64,000 nt of DNA, taken from an uncultured Porphyromonadaceae bacterium (GTDB lineage Bacteria; Bacteroidota; Bacteroidia; Bacteroidales; Muribaculaceae). Both the position numbers and the translations under genes were made by a program. The stretch spans positions 62,001-126,000 of the forward strand of contig CABPYL010000002.1 in NCBI GenBank assembly GCA_902461565.1, read 5' to 3'. Below the pieces are notes generated by a model, which worked only from the letters and a program-made list of their open reading frames with translations, had not been told where the DNA came from and ran no database searches. Position 1 is the stretch's first letter. Every line of letters starts with the position of its first letter. Shown here piece by piece: positions 18,613-27,646 of this stretch.

Positions 18613-20048
18613 TCTTTTATTGGGAAAGATTGCTCGATGTTCTGTTCTCGGTGAATAAGTTCTACCTGTACTTTGAATTTGTTGGCGATATGTTCGGCGG
18701 TATGTTGCGCGCAGTAAACGCTGCGATGCTGTCCTCCGGTACATCCGAAAGCAATCATCAGATTTGTGAAACCACGTTCGATATATCGTTCGATACTGGC
18801 ATCGGTGAGAGCATAGCAGTGGTCGAGGAATGTAAGAACCTCGCCATCGGTTTCCAAAAAACTGATAACCTGCCGGTCCAGTCCGGTAAATGGTTTGTAG
18901 CGCTCGTATTTGCCCGGATTGTTGATGGCACGGCAGTCGAAAACATAGCCGCCGCCATTACCCGACGGGTCGTTGGGAATACCTTTCTTATATGCAAAAC
19001 TAAGTACGCGTACGGTGAGCTTTTTCTTGTTCAGCAGTTCTGTAAACTGCTTCATGTTCACAAGGCGGTTTAGCAGTTCGTTAAGATAAGGATATTCCGC
19101 ATATGGCTCGGTAAGCAGGCCTCGCAGGTTCTCGATTGCGTATGGCACACTTTGCATGAAGTGCGGCTTCTTCTCGAAATATCCTCGGAAACCGTATGCT
19201 CCAAGCACCTGAAGGGTACGGAAAAGCACGAAATGACGCAGGTTTGCAAGAAATTCCTTTTCTCCGATGGGATAGTATTTGTTCACAGCGTGCAGATATT
19301 CCATCAGCAGGTCGTGGCGCAGGCTGTCTGGCAGATTCGCCTTGGCCTGCCACAGGAACGAAGCGACATCATAGTAGAACGGGCCTCGTCGGCCGCCCTG
19401 AAAGTCGATGAACCACGGTTCGCCATCGCGTATCATTACGTTGCGGCTTTGGAAATCGCGGTACATGAATGTATCTGTGGCACTTTGCATCAGCACCTTT
19501 GCCATTGCCTGGAAATCATCTTCCAGTTTTCCTTCAGAAAAATCGAGACCGGTAGCTTTTAGGAAACAATACTTGAAGTAATTGAGATCCCACATTATGG
19601 AACGCTCGTCGAATGAATCCACGGGATAGCATACCGAGAAGTCCATGTCCTTTGCTCCGGCGAACTGAATGTCGGGTAGTCGGCGGATTGTCTTGGCGAG
19701 CAGTTCTTTTTCCGTTGCCGAAAACGAACGGGTCAGTCGGCCTTTTTCTATTTCCTGAAAAAGGAGGGAATTGCCCAGATCGGTCTGTATATATGCCATT
19801 CCATCATCGCTGACAGCCAGCACTTCGGGAACCGGAAGATTCTGTTCGCCAAAGTGCCGGGCCATATATATGAAAGCCTTGTTTTCGTCGTCGGAGGTAC
19901 CGATAACTCCAATTATGCTGTCGGTGCCGTTCTTACCGGACAAACGGAAATATCGCCTGTTGGAACCGGAGGAGGGGAGTTCTACAATGGTCTCGGGCCT
20001 TTTGGTCTTTACGGACAGGTATAGGTCGGAAAGGATGCTTGTATTCAT
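18609..20048 (-). CDS. Fusion of AmgK-like amino-sugar kinase and RapZ C-terminal domain
   Basis: 479 residues in two parts. Residues 1-340 are an aminoglycoside-phosphotransferase-type kinase resembling AmgK (anomeric MurNAc/GlcNAc kinase), with catalytic loop YRDFQSRNVMI (Asp198, Asn203) and metal-binding FIDFQ (Asp215). Residues 343-470 are the RapZ C-terminal domain: VRVLSFAYKKGIP, VFDCRAINNP and CTGGQHRSVY (436-445). In E. coli RapZ the equivalent CTGGKHRSV loop lines the glucosamine-6-phosphate pocket. The RapZ N-terminal P-loop domain is absent. Sandwiched between recQ (5 bp) and the MurU-like gene (4-bp overlap). A kinase for amino sugars with an attached amino-sugar-phosphate sensor is the inference. 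Confidence 0.85.
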   Translation of the reverse strand: MNTSILSDLYLSVKTKRPETIVELPSSGSNRRYFRLSGKNGTDSIIGVIGTSDDENKAFIYMARHFGEQNLPVPEVLAVSDDGMAYIQTDLGNSLLFQEIEKGRLTRSFSATEKELLAKTIRRLPDIQFAGAKDMDFSVCYPVDSFDERSIMWDLNYFKYCFLKATGLDFSEGKLEDDFQAMAKVLMQSATDTFMYRDFQSRNVMIRDGEPWFIDFQGGRRGPFYYDVASFLWQAKANLPDSLRHDLLMEYLHAVNKYYPIGEKEFLANLRHFVLFRTLQVLGAYGFRGYFEKKPHFMQSVPYAIENLRGLLTEPYAEYPYLNELLNRLVNMKQFTELLNKKKLTVRVLSFAYKKGIPNDPSGNGGGYVFDCRAINNPGKYERYKPFTGLDRQVISFLETDGEVLTFLDHCYALTDASIERYIERGFTNLMIAFGCTGGQHRSVYCAQHTAEHIANKFKVQVELIHREQNIEQSFPIKE

Positions 20049-20053
20049 ATCGG

Positions 20054-22243
20054 TCAGTTACCCAGTTCGGAGAGGAATTTGATTCTCATGAGACGTATTT
20101 CTTCTTCCGAGAAATCGGGACACAATTCTTTATAGGCCTCCTGGATGTTGTCGGAGGTGCTGGTGCGGAAATATTCGAAGATCTCGCTCTGATCCTCGGG
20201 ATCTATTATTTCGTTGAGGTAATACGTGATATTTATCCGGGTGCCGGAATTTACGATGCTTTCGATTTCATCTAACAGGGTGTCGAATTCAATACTGTTA
20301 GCCTCGGCTATTTCCTCAAGGTTGATTTTACGGTCGATCGCCTGTATTATTGCAATTTTGAGTTTGCTTTTGCTGGCGATGGTGAGCACCCGCAGATCTT
20401 CGGGCCGTTCAATCTCGTTCTCGTCGACATATGTCTTTATCACCTTGATAAATTCATTGCCGTAGCGTTTTGCTTTACCGGCTCCCACGCCTGCAATTTT
20501 TGCCAGTTCATCCAATGTGATAGGATATGTGGTAGCCATAGCTTCTAACGACGGGTCCTGAAAAATTACATAAGGAGGCAGTTTGAGGCTCGATGCAATC
20601 TGGCGACGCAGGGTATTGAGAATAGAGAAGAGTTCAGGGTCGGCTGCGCACGATGATGCGTTCTTGGGGATCAGGTCTTCGTCGATTATGTCATCGTTGA
20701 ATTCCGAATCTTCCACAATCTTGAAAGATTTGGGTTTCTTCAGGAATTCTTTACCTGCTTTGGTTAGACGCAAAATTCCGTAATTCTCGATGCCTCGCTC
20801 TATATAGCCTGCAATTATGGCTTGTTGTATTACGGTATTGATAAACTTTGGTGTCTCGCCTTCGCAGCAGCCGAAAACTTCCAGTTCGTCGTGATGATAG
20901 GAACGGACATCGTTGGATGCGCGTCCGAGCATAACGTCGACCACGTGGTCGGTCTTGAATTTTTCCTTAAGGGCGGCAATGGTTTCTAACGCCGCAGACA
21001 AATCATCTTGTGCTTCCACTTTCTTTTTGGGATTAAGACAGTTGTCGCAGTTACCGCAATTCTCGTTGTCGTACGTTTCTCCGAAATAGTGCATCAGGGT
21101 ACGCCGGCGGCATAGCGAGGACTCGGCGTATGCTGCTGTCTCTGCCAACAGCTGTTTGCCGATTTCTTGCTCGGTAACAGGCTTGCCCTGCATGAATTTC
21201 TCCATTTTCTGGAGGTCTTTGCGGGAGTAGAATGTAAGGCATATGCCTTCTCCGCCGTCTCGCCCGGCACGACCGGTTTCCTGGTAGTAGCCCTCGAGCG
21301 ATTTAGGCATGTCGTAGTGTATGACAAACCGGACGTCGGGCTTGTCGATGCCCATTCCGAAAGCAATAGTGGCCACAATGATATCCACTTGCTCCAAAAG
21401 GAATGCGTCTTGGTTTGCCGAACGGGTGGCGGGATCCATGCCGGCATGATAGGGCATGGCCTTTATATTGTTTACTCTCAGAAGTTCGGAGAATTCCTCC
21501 ACTTTCCGTCGGCTAAGACAATATATAATGCCGGATTTGGACGGACGTTGTTTGATGAAACGGATAATGTCCTTGTCCGTATTATTTGTCTTGGGACGTA
21601 TTTCGTAGTAGAGGTTAGGTCTGTTGAACGACGATTTGTAAACGACGGCATCGGTCATGGCGAGATTTTTTATAATATCGTGCTGAACCTTAGGCGTCGC
21701 CGTTGCGGTAAGCGCTATGACGGGACGGGTACCGATTTCGTTGATAATGGGACGTATCCTCCGATACTCCGGACGGAAGTCGTGGCCCCATTCCGAGATG
21801 CAGTGAGCCTCGTCCACGGCATAGAATGATATGGGTACTGTTTTGAGGAATTCGATATTTTCCTCTTTTGTTAGAGATTCGGGCGCAACATAAAGCAGTT
21901 TGGTGCGTCCGGCAATAATATCTGCCTTCACCTGGTCGATGGCGCTTTTGGAGAGCGAGGAATTCAGGAAGTGCGCCACACTGTCGTTTTCACTGAAATT
22001 ACGCATGGCATCCACCTGATTTTTCATCAGCGCTATCAGTGGGGAGATTACGATGGCTGTGCCGTCGCTGATAAGCGACGGCAGCTGGTAGCATAGGGAC
22101 TTGCCTCCTCCGGTTGGCATTATTACAAAAGTGTCGCGACCGGAAAGTAGGCTAAGCATTATCGCCTTCTGGTTACCTTTGAAAGTGTCGAACCCGAAGT
22201 GCTTTTTAAGTGCTTTTTCCAATGTTTCTGCTACAGTTGCCAT
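20054..22243 (-). CDS. recQ: ATP-dependent DNA helicase RecQ
   Basis: 729 residues. A 3'-5' helicase of recombination and fork repair. SF2 motifs are intact: MPTGGGKSLCYQLP (motif I), AVDEAHCISEWGHDFRPEY (motif II and the aromatic loop), QETGRAGRDG (motif VI). The RQC zinc cluster follows (CRRRTLMHYF ... CGNCDNC), then an HRDC domain (about 530-610), and a further C-terminal extension of roughly 100 residues ending in an acidic, helical tail. It lies 44 bp after clpX and 5 bp before the kinase fusion. Confidence 0.95.
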   Translation of the reverse strand: MATVAETLEKALKKHFGFDTFKGNQKAIMLSLLSGRDTFVIMPTGGGKSLCYQLPSLISDGTAIVISPLIALMKNQVDAMRNFSENDSVAHFLNSSLSKSAIDQVKADIIAGRTKLLYVAPESLTKEENIEFLKTVPISFYAVDEAHCISEWGHDFRPEYRRIRPIINEIGTRPVIALTATATPKVQHDIIKNLAMTDAVVYKSSFNRPNLYYEIRPKTNNTDKDIIRFIKQRPSKSGIIYCLSRRKVEEFSELLRVNNIKAMPYHAGMDPATRSANQDAFLLEQVDIIVATIAFGMGIDKPDVRFVIHYDMPKSLEGYYQETGRAGRDGGEGICLTFYSRKDLQKMEKFMQGKPVTEQEIGKQLLAETAAYAESSLCRRRTLMHYFGETYDNENCGNCDNCLNPKKKVEAQDDLSAALETIAALKEKFKTDHVVDVMLGRASNDVRSYHHDELEVFGCCEGETPKFINTVIQQAIIAGYIERGIENYGILRLTKAGKEFLKKPKSFKIVEDSEFNDDIIDEDLIPKNASSCAADPELFSILNTLRRQIASSLKLPPYVIFQDPSLEAMATTYPITLDELAKIAGVGAGKAKRYGNEFIKVIKTYVDENEIERPEDLRVLTIASKSKLKIAIIQAIDRKINLEEIAEANSIEFDTLLDEIESIVNSGTRINITYYLNEIIDPEDQSEIFEYFRTSTSDNIQEAYKELCPDFSEEEIRLMRIKFLSELGN

Positions 22244-22287
22244 CGGCTCTGTTTTTTTGTGAAGGAGGTTTATGTTATTGAGTTATG

Positions 22288-23589
22288 TTATACGGCCTGA
22301 GCGTCGAAATGGGCCGCTTCAAGCTGGTGTTTGCAGTAATCGGCGGTAACTTCGAAGCATTCTGGCTTTTGAGTTGGCATCTCGAACATTGCGTTCATCA
22401 TTATGGTTTCCACAATGGAGCGCAACCCTCGGGCGCCGAGTTTGTATTCGATAGCTTTGTCCACAATAAAATCGAGGGCTTCGGGCAGGAAGACAAGTTT
22501 TACTCCGTCCATCTTGAAAAGCTTCTCGTATTGGCGGATAATTGCATTTTTAGGCTCGGTGAGGATTCGGCGCAGGGCTTCGCGGTCCAGCGGAAGCAGG
22601 TGCGTGAGAATGGGCAGACGGCCTATGATTTCGGGAATAAGGCCGAAGGTACGCAAATCCTGCGGAGCCACGTGGCGCATAAGGTTACCCCGGTCTATCT
22701 TGCGTTCGCTGTTCTCTGTGGCGAAGCCTACGAAACTTGTATTGAGCCTGTGGGCGATTGCCTGTTCTATGCCCTCGAACGCGCCTCCGCAAATAAAAAG
22801 TATGTTTTTTGTGTCGACGGGTATCATGGGCTGCTCCGGATGTTTGCGTCCTCCTTGTGGGGGAACGTTCACAACCGAACCTTCCAAAAGTTTGAGTAAC
22901 CCTTGCTGTACGCCTTCACCACCTACGTCGCGTGTGATGGAAGGATTGTCGCCTTTGCGCGCGATTTTGTCAATTTCATCGATGAAAACAATGCCGCGCT
23001 CCGCTTTCTTTACATCATAATCGGCAGCCTGGAGAAGCCTTGTAAGAAGACTTTCGATATCCTCGCCAACATAGCCGGCCTGTGTAAGAACAGTGGCGTC
23101 TACGATAGTGAACGGTACATCGAGCTGTTTGGCGATTGTGCGGGCGATAAGGGTTTTGCCGGTACCGGTGGGACCTACCATTATGATGTTGCTCTTCTCG
23201 ATTTCGACGCCGTCATCCTCCATTGGTTGGTCGAGACGTTTGTAATGGTTGTAGACTGCGACGGAGAGATACCTTTTGGCCTGGTCTTGCCCGATGATAT
23301 ATTGATCCAGGAAAGCTTTGATTTCGGATGGTGTGGGCGTCTTTTTGGGTTGTTCGCTTGTTTTGCGCACTGCGTCGGGGTTCGACGAATGATATTTCGC
23401 GCGAGCACGAGCGGCAACACTGTTGTTGTCCTCTTCGGAAACGAGGCCGAGCATCTGTGCGGCTGTCTCGAGGCAGTCCACGCATACGCCGCCGTCCATG
23501 TCTGGCGACGGCAGGATAGAGGCGCCGTCCGATTCGGAACGGCCGCAATATATGCAGCGAATTTCGTGCGGAATTTTCTTTTTTGCCAT
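22288..23589 (-). CDS. clpX: ATP-dependent Clp protease ATP-binding subunit ClpX
   Basis: 433 residues. AAA+ unfoldase that feeds ClpP. The N-terminal C4 zinc-binding domain is complete (Cys12, Cys15, Cys36, Cys39). Walker A is GPTGTGKTLIA and Walker B is VFIDEIDKIA; the pore and arginine-finger regions look regular. Two bp separate it from the clpP stop, the classic clpPX arrangement. Confidence 0.97.
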   Translation of the reverse strand: MAKKKIPHEIRCIYCGRSESDGASILPSPDMDGGVCVDCLETAAQMLGLVSEEDNNSVAARARAKYHSSNPDAVRKTSEQPKKTPTPSEIKAFLDQYIIGQDQAKRYLSVAVYNHYKRLDQPMEDDGVEIEKSNIIMVGPTGTGKTLIARTIAKQLDVPFTIVDATVLTQAGYVGEDIESLLTRLLQAADYDVKKAERGIVFIDEIDKIARKGDNPSITRDVGGEGVQQGLLKLLEGSVVNVPPQGGRKHPEQPMIPVDTKNILFICGGAFEGIEQAIAHRLNTSFVGFATENSERKIDRGNLMRHVAPQDLRTFGLIPEIIGRLPILTHLLPLDREALRRILTEPKNAIIRQYEKLFKMDGVKLVFLPEALDFIVDKAIEYKLGARGLRSIVETIMMNAMFEMPTQKPECFEVTADYCKHQLEAAHFDAQAV

Positions 23590-23591
23590 AA

Positions 23592-24284
23592 TTATTTTTT
23601 GGCTTTTACAAGAACGCGGTCAATCATGCCATAATCCAATGCTTCCTGCGATGTCATCCAGTAGTCGCGGTCGGAATCTTTTTCCACCTTGTCGAATGGC
23701 TGTCCGGAATGATCGGCAATGATATTATAAAGCTCGTCTTTCAGCTTCTTGATTTCGCGCGCTGTGATTTCGATATCCGACGCCTGGCCCTGGGCACCAC
23801 CCATAGGCTGGTGTATCATTACACGCGAATGTTTAAGCGCAAAGCGTTTGCCTTTCTCGCCTGCTACGAGAAGCACTGCTGCCATAGACGCTGCAATACC
23901 GGTGCATAGGGTGGAAACGTCGGATGCGACATACTGCATGGTGTCATATATGCCAAGACCTGCATATACCGAGCCGCCGGGCGAGTTGATGTAAATGGAA
24001 ATATCCTTGCCGGTGTCGGTACTGTCCAGATACAGAAGCTGTGCCTGAATTACGTTGGCGGTATAATCGTTCACTTCTGTGCCAAGAAAAATAACACGGT
24101 CCATCATCAGACGGGAGAAAACATCCATCTGTGCTACGTTAAGCTGACGTTCCTCTATGATGGTGGGATTGATGTATGATGCTACGGGACCCTTGGAATT
24201 TATAAGGGATGTGTATTGGTCCAGTGCAAGGCCGTTCATGCCGAGATGATGTACGGCGTAGTTTCTAAAATCGTTATTGCTCAT
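23592..24284 (-). CDS. clpP: ATP-dependent Clp protease proteolytic subunit ClpP
   Basis: 230 residues. Serine peptidase of the ClpXP and ClpAP machines. The catalytic serine lies in CTGIAASMAAVLL (Ser133) and the histidine in RVMIHQPMGG (His158). The N-terminal extension of about 40 residues before the first strand is longer than in E. coli and may be processed. This is the first gene of a minus-strand run of nine genes and has the best promoter in that run (24338-24369). Confidence 0.96.
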   Translation of the reverse strand: MSNNDFRNYAVHHLGMNGLALDQYTSLINSKGPVASYINPTIIEERQLNVAQMDVFSRLMMDRVIFLGTEVNDYTANVIQAQLLYLDSTDTGKDISIYINSPGGSVYAGLGIYDTMQYVASDVSTLCTGIAASMAAVLLVAGEKGKRFALKHSRVMIHQPMGGAQGQASDIEITAREIKKLKDELYNIIADHSGQPFDKVEKDSDRDYWMTSQEALDYGMIDRVLVKAKK

Positions 24285-24337
24285 AATATAATCTTCAAAT
24301 TTGGAGACCCTGTCTGGTAAAGGGTCGTTTTATACTC

Positions 24338-24369
24338 CAAAATTAAGCAAAATTTCTCAGCTTGGCAAA
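24338..24369 (-). promoter_or_regulatory. Promoter of clpP and probably the whole downstream run
   Basis: The minus strand shows TTTG (24369-24366), a 20-bp spacer and TAATTTTG (24345-24338). Start predicted near 24331, giving a leader of about 47 nt. Confidence 0.72.
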
Positions 24370-24409
24370 TATTTTTTCTCTCTGCGACAAAAAAACGTGA
24401 AAGAAACAG

Positions 24410-24417
24410 TAACTTTG
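24410..24417 (+). promoter_or_regulatory. -7 box of the HEAT-repeat gene
   Basis: TAACTTTG, diverging from the clpP promoter, about 43 bp before the ATG at 24460. No clear -33 element. Confidence 0.5.
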
Positions 24418-24459
24418 CAAACCTAAAACCAACAGGACAATTAAAACAAATCTCCGGAT

Positions 24460-25020
24460 ATGACCATACAAGGCTCCACAGAACTGAAATACTCGCCTAT
24501 GCAGGCCGTGAAAAGACATTTCTTTGCCATGCGCAATGGAGTGATTGCTGATACTTTGCGTAAAGCCGGAAGCCCTTTCAGATATATTTTTGGTTTAAAT
24601 TTGCCGCAGATAGTAGAGGCTTCGCAAATGTTTGGACAAAGCCGTGAACTCGCCGAATCCCTGTGGGCAAACAGCACGACGCGCGAAAGCATGCTGATAG
24701 CGCCGATGCTGATGCCTGCCGCGGAATTCAGTGCCGCCGATGCACTGCGGTGGGTTTCAGGCATCCCCGCACCAGAGGTCGCAGATATTCTGTGCCACCG
24801 TCTGTTGCGCCATTTGTCTTTCGCAGGCTCGCTCGCAGTGGAACTGGCTCAGGAATCAAGAACAGATATGGAGCGTTATACGGCTGCCAGACTGGCTCTG
24901 AACCTTTTCTACGTCAATAACGGTATTGCCCGGGAGGTGTGCTGCCTCTTGCAGCGGAATCCAGGTCCGTTGGCTGCTGCAATGGCTCGCCAGATTTCAG
25001 AACGCTTGGAAGATATATGA
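24460..25020 (+). CDS. AlkD-like HEAT-repeat protein (DNA alkylation repair family)
   Basis: 186 residues, all helical. The repeats around residues 40-150 (LPQIVEASQMFGQSRELAES, LWANSTTRESMLIAPMLMP, WVSGIPAPEVADILCHRLL) resemble the short AlkD-like proteins found in Bacteroidales. AlkD removes bulky cationic alkyl bases without base flipping. The catalytic Trp/Asp/Arg set of characterised AlkD cannot be placed with confidence, and the protein is shorter than AlkD (about 230), so DNA binding or another scaffold role is also possible. The MBOAT gene starts 7 bp after the stop. Confidence 0.6.
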   Translation: MTIQGSTELKYSPMQAVKRHFFAMRNGVIADTLRKAGSPFRYIFGLNLPQIVEASQMFGQSRELAESLWANSTTRESMLIAPMLMPAAEFSAADALRWVSGIPAPEVADILCHRLLRHLSFAGSLAVELAQESRTDMERYTAARLALNLFYVNNGIAREVCCLLQRNPGPLAAAMARQISERLEDI

Positions 25021-25027
25021 TTTCACG

Positions 25028-26497
25028 ATGATAGAACGTCTCATCGATATTCTTGCCTACGACCCGAACCATCCGATGCTTTTCAATTCGGGCCTTTTTC
25101 TTGTACTGTTCACGCTATTTATCCTCGCATATCAGTGCGTGCGCAAACAGCGCATATTGCGGATGCTGCTGGTGATAGCTTTTTCGCTGTATTTTTACTA
25201 TAAGTCCAGCTCGTGGTGCGTACTCATACTTTGTGGCGTATGTTGTTCGGACTATCTGCTCGGGTTGCTTATGGGAAAAACTTCCGGCGATTTTTCAAGA
25301 CGAGGAATTGTTGCTGTGAATGTACTTGTAAATGTGGGTATGCTGGTGTATTTCAAATATTTTAACCTGCTTGCCGATGCGTTTGCGAGCATAATTTCCT
25401 CCGAATTCAACCCAGTGGAAGTTCTGCTTCCGGCCGGAATATCTTTCTTTACATTCCGTTCTATCAGTTATATAATGGACTTGTATCGCCGCCAGATGGT
25501 GCCTTGCAGGAATTTTTTGGACTACGCTTTTTTCCTTACATTCTTCCCTCCGCTGCTAGCCGGTCCTGTTGTGCGGGCAAAGGACATGCTCCCACAGATA
25601 GCAGAGAATCCGACGGCGTCAAAAGCCATGATTTCCGAAGGCCTGTTCCTGATAATGACCGGTCTTGTGAAAAAGGTTGTGATAGCCGACTATATAAGTG
25701 GCAATTTTGTCGACAGAATCTTTGATAATCCGATGCTTTATTCCGGTTTCGAGAATCTGTTAGGGTGTATTGGATTTACCATTCAACTATATTGCGATTT
25801 TTCTGGATATTCCGATATGGCAATAGGGGTTGCGCTGCTGATGGGCTATCGTTTTAAAGAGAATTTTGCGGCACCGTTCAAATCATCCAGTCCTACGGAA
25901 TTCTGGCGCCGTTGGCACATCTCTCTATCAACCTGGTTGCGCGATTATGTCTACATTCCACTTGGCGGCAACCGGTGCAGCAAACCGCGGGCCTATTTTA
26001 ACCAGTTTGCCACTATGGTTATCGGCGGCCTGTGGCATGGAGCGTCGTGGATGTATCTTTTCTGGGGGGCGTACCACGGAATCCTGTTAGTGTTACACAA
26101 GACATTAAGGAAGTTTTCGCCCATACCGGAGGCTTACCGCGCGCATCCCGTGGTACGAATGATCAATATAGGAGTAACATTTATGCTCGTGGTGTTCGGT
26201 TTTACTTTGTTCCGCGCTCCGGATCTTGCCTCGGCAGGCAGTATATTGTCGCAGATTTTCACTAATTTTCATATTGGAGTGGCTCCTCAGTTCTTAGACG
26301 CTTACATGATGATTGTTGCGGTGGCGGTGATGGGTTATATTGCGCATATGACGCCGCGCGTATGGACTACCGGAGTGATGAACGCTTATGCAGAAATGTC
26401 GGTTATATGGCAGGCGGCTATTCTCGCTGCGGTTTTGTTTGTCGTTGTGCAGACGCGTCAGAGCGAACTTGTTCCCTTTATTTATCTGCAGTACTGA
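25028..26497 (+). CDS. MBOAT family O-acyltransferase (AlgI/DltB/PatA-like)
   Basis: 489 residues with about ten or more membrane segments. The conserved motifs AGISFFTFRSISYIMDLYRR, SPTEFWRRWHISLSTWLRDY and the catalytic-histidine region GGLWHGASWMYLFWG are intact. Such proteins move acyl groups across the inner membrane for O-acetylation of polysaccharide or peptidoglycan, usually with an SGNH/AlgX-like transferase encoded next door; none is adjacent here. A longer in-frame start at 24926 lies inside the preceding gene and adds no membrane segment. The substrate cannot be deduced. Confidence 0.88.
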   Translation: MIERLIDILAYDPNHPMLFNSGLFLVLFTLFILAYQCVRKQRILRMLLVIAFSLYFYYKSSSWCVLILCGVCCSDYLLGLLMGKTSGDFSRRGIVAVNVLVNVGMLVYFKYFNLLADAFASIISSEFNPVEVLLPAGISFFTFRSISYIMDLYRRQMVPCRNFLDYAFFLTFFPPLLAGPVVRAKDMLPQIAENPTASKAMISEGLFLIMTGLVKKVVIADYISGNFVDRIFDNPMLYSGFENLLGCIGFTIQLYCDFSGYSDMAIGVALLMGYRFKENFAAPFKSSSPTEFWRRWHISLSTWLRDYVYIPLGGNRCSKPRAYFNQFATMVIGGLWHGASWMYLFWGAYHGILLVLHKTLRKFSPIPEAYRAHPVVRMINIGVTFMLVVFGFTLFRAPDLASAGSILSQIFTNFHIGVAPQFLDAYMMIVAVAVMGYIAHMTPRVWTTGVMNAYAEMSVIWQAAILAAVLFVVVQTRQSELVPFIYLQY

Positions 26498-26515
26498 ACC
26501 CTCGTGCCGGTGCAG

Positions 26516-26534
26516 ACGTTTTAATTGAAAACGT
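26516..26534. repeat. Small inverted repeat before the choloylglycine hydrolase gene
   Basis: ACGTTTT (26516-26522) and AAAACGT (26528-26534) are perfect 7-bp arms around AATTG, ending 15 bp before the ATG at 26550. It could be an operator half-site pair or a leader hairpin that occludes initiation; there is no following T-run, so a terminator is unlikely. Confidence 0.4.
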
Positions 26535-26549
26535 TTGAACATCAGCATT

Positions 26550-27584
26550 ATGAAATTCATGAAATTATACCTGTTGGCATTATGCGCCTTGCTTGCCCGT
26601 CCTGTATCGCAAGCATGCTCGCGTGTAGTTTATCTTGGTGATAAGGATATAGTAATGGTGGGGCGTACGCTCGACTGGAAAACTCCTATCCCGACTAATA
26701 TTTATGTATATCCCCGTGGCGTGGACAAGACAAGCATGCCTACCGAACCATGTCTGAGTTGGCGTTCCAAATATGCGTCGGTATTGGCGGTAGGTTACGA
26801 TGGCGGTGTTACAGAGGGTATGAACGACCAGGGCCTGGTTATGAACGGTCTGTTCTGTAAAGGAACAATCTATCGGGAAGCTGTGGGCGGTAATATGCCT
26901 GTTGTAAGCCTTGCCATGATTGTGAGCTATTTCCTTGATAACTTCGCAACGGTAGATGAAGTTGATACATGGCTGCAGGAAAATAAGTTCGGTATTTTCG
27001 GGAAGACATTCGATGGTGGTACGGTCTCCGCTCTGCATTGGGCGCTTACAGATGCAAGCGGTACGACGCTGCTAATGGAATTCGAGAACGGACAGATGAA
27101 TACATATAAGGGGCGCGATCTACAGGTGTTGACCAACGACCCTCCGCATGCCCAGATGACGGCCATAAACGACTATTGGAAGAAAATCGACGGAGTGAAT
27201 ATGCTTCCAGGTACTGTTCGTAGTTCCGACCGTTATGTACGTGCCAGTTTCTTTATTAATAGTGTGCCTACCGATTTCGAATATCCGGAGGCTTTCGGCT
27301 CTCTGTCCAGCATTATGGGAACTGTTTCTGTGCCGTATGGCTATAAGATAGAAGGAGAACCTAATGTCTCGAGTACTCAGTGGACTTCAATTTCCGACGC
27401 CACTGGCGGCAAATACTATTTCCGCAAAGCGACGTCTATGGGATATCTGTACGTGGATTTGGGCCGTCTTCAGCTGAATGTTGGCGCTCCAATTCTCAAA
27501 CTTGACATGACAAAACATGGCACGGCTGTTGGCTGTGCAAACCATTTGCTTGAAAAAACAAAGGGCTTCACACCGATGTGGTGA
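26550..27584 (+). CDS. Choloylglycine hydrolase family enzyme (bile salt hydrolase/penicillin V acylase type), exported
   Basis: 344 residues. The signal peptide ends at SQA and leaves Cys23 at the mature N-terminus (ACSRVVYLGD), the N-terminal nucleophile of this Ntn family. Arg39 and Asp42 in GRTLDW correspond to the second and third active-site residues, 16 and 19 positions after the Cys. GMNDQGLVMNG and LPGTVRSSDRYVRASF match Bacteroides bile salt hydrolases closely. The enzyme would cleave amide bonds of conjugated bile salts in the periplasm or outside the cell; penicillin V or other amides remain possible. ATG 26550 is preferred over an in-frame TTG at 26535. It is followed by a bidirectional terminator. 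Confidence 0.88.
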   Translation: MKFMKLYLLALCALLARPVSQACSRVVYLGDKDIVMVGRTLDWKTPIPTNIYVYPRGVDKTSMPTEPCLSWRSKYASVLAVGYDGGVTEGMNDQGLVMNGLFCKGTIYREAVGGNMPVVSLAMIVSYFLDNFATVDEVDTWLQENKFGIFGKTFDGGTVSALHWALTDASGTTLLMEFENGQMNTYKGRDLQVLTNDPPHAQMTAINDYWKKIDGVNMLPGTVRSSDRYVRASFFINSVPTDFEYPEAFGSLSSIMGTVSVPYGYKIEGEPNVSSTQWTSISDATGGKYYFRKATSMGYLYVDLGRLQLNVGAPILKLDMTKHGTAVGCANHLLEKTKGFTPMW

Positions 27585-27597
27585 TCCGCCCTATAAA

Positions 27598-27641
27598 ATA
27601 AAAGGCCCGGCTGTAGGATTCGATTACTGCCGGGCCTTTTT
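27598..27641. terminator. Bidirectional terminator
   Basis: AAAGGCCCGGC (27601-27611) pairs with GCCGGGCCTTT (27629-27639). T-runs flank both sides, and the element serves the convergent hydrolase and DUF4954 genes. Confidence 0.85.
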
Positions 27642-27646
27642 ATGTA

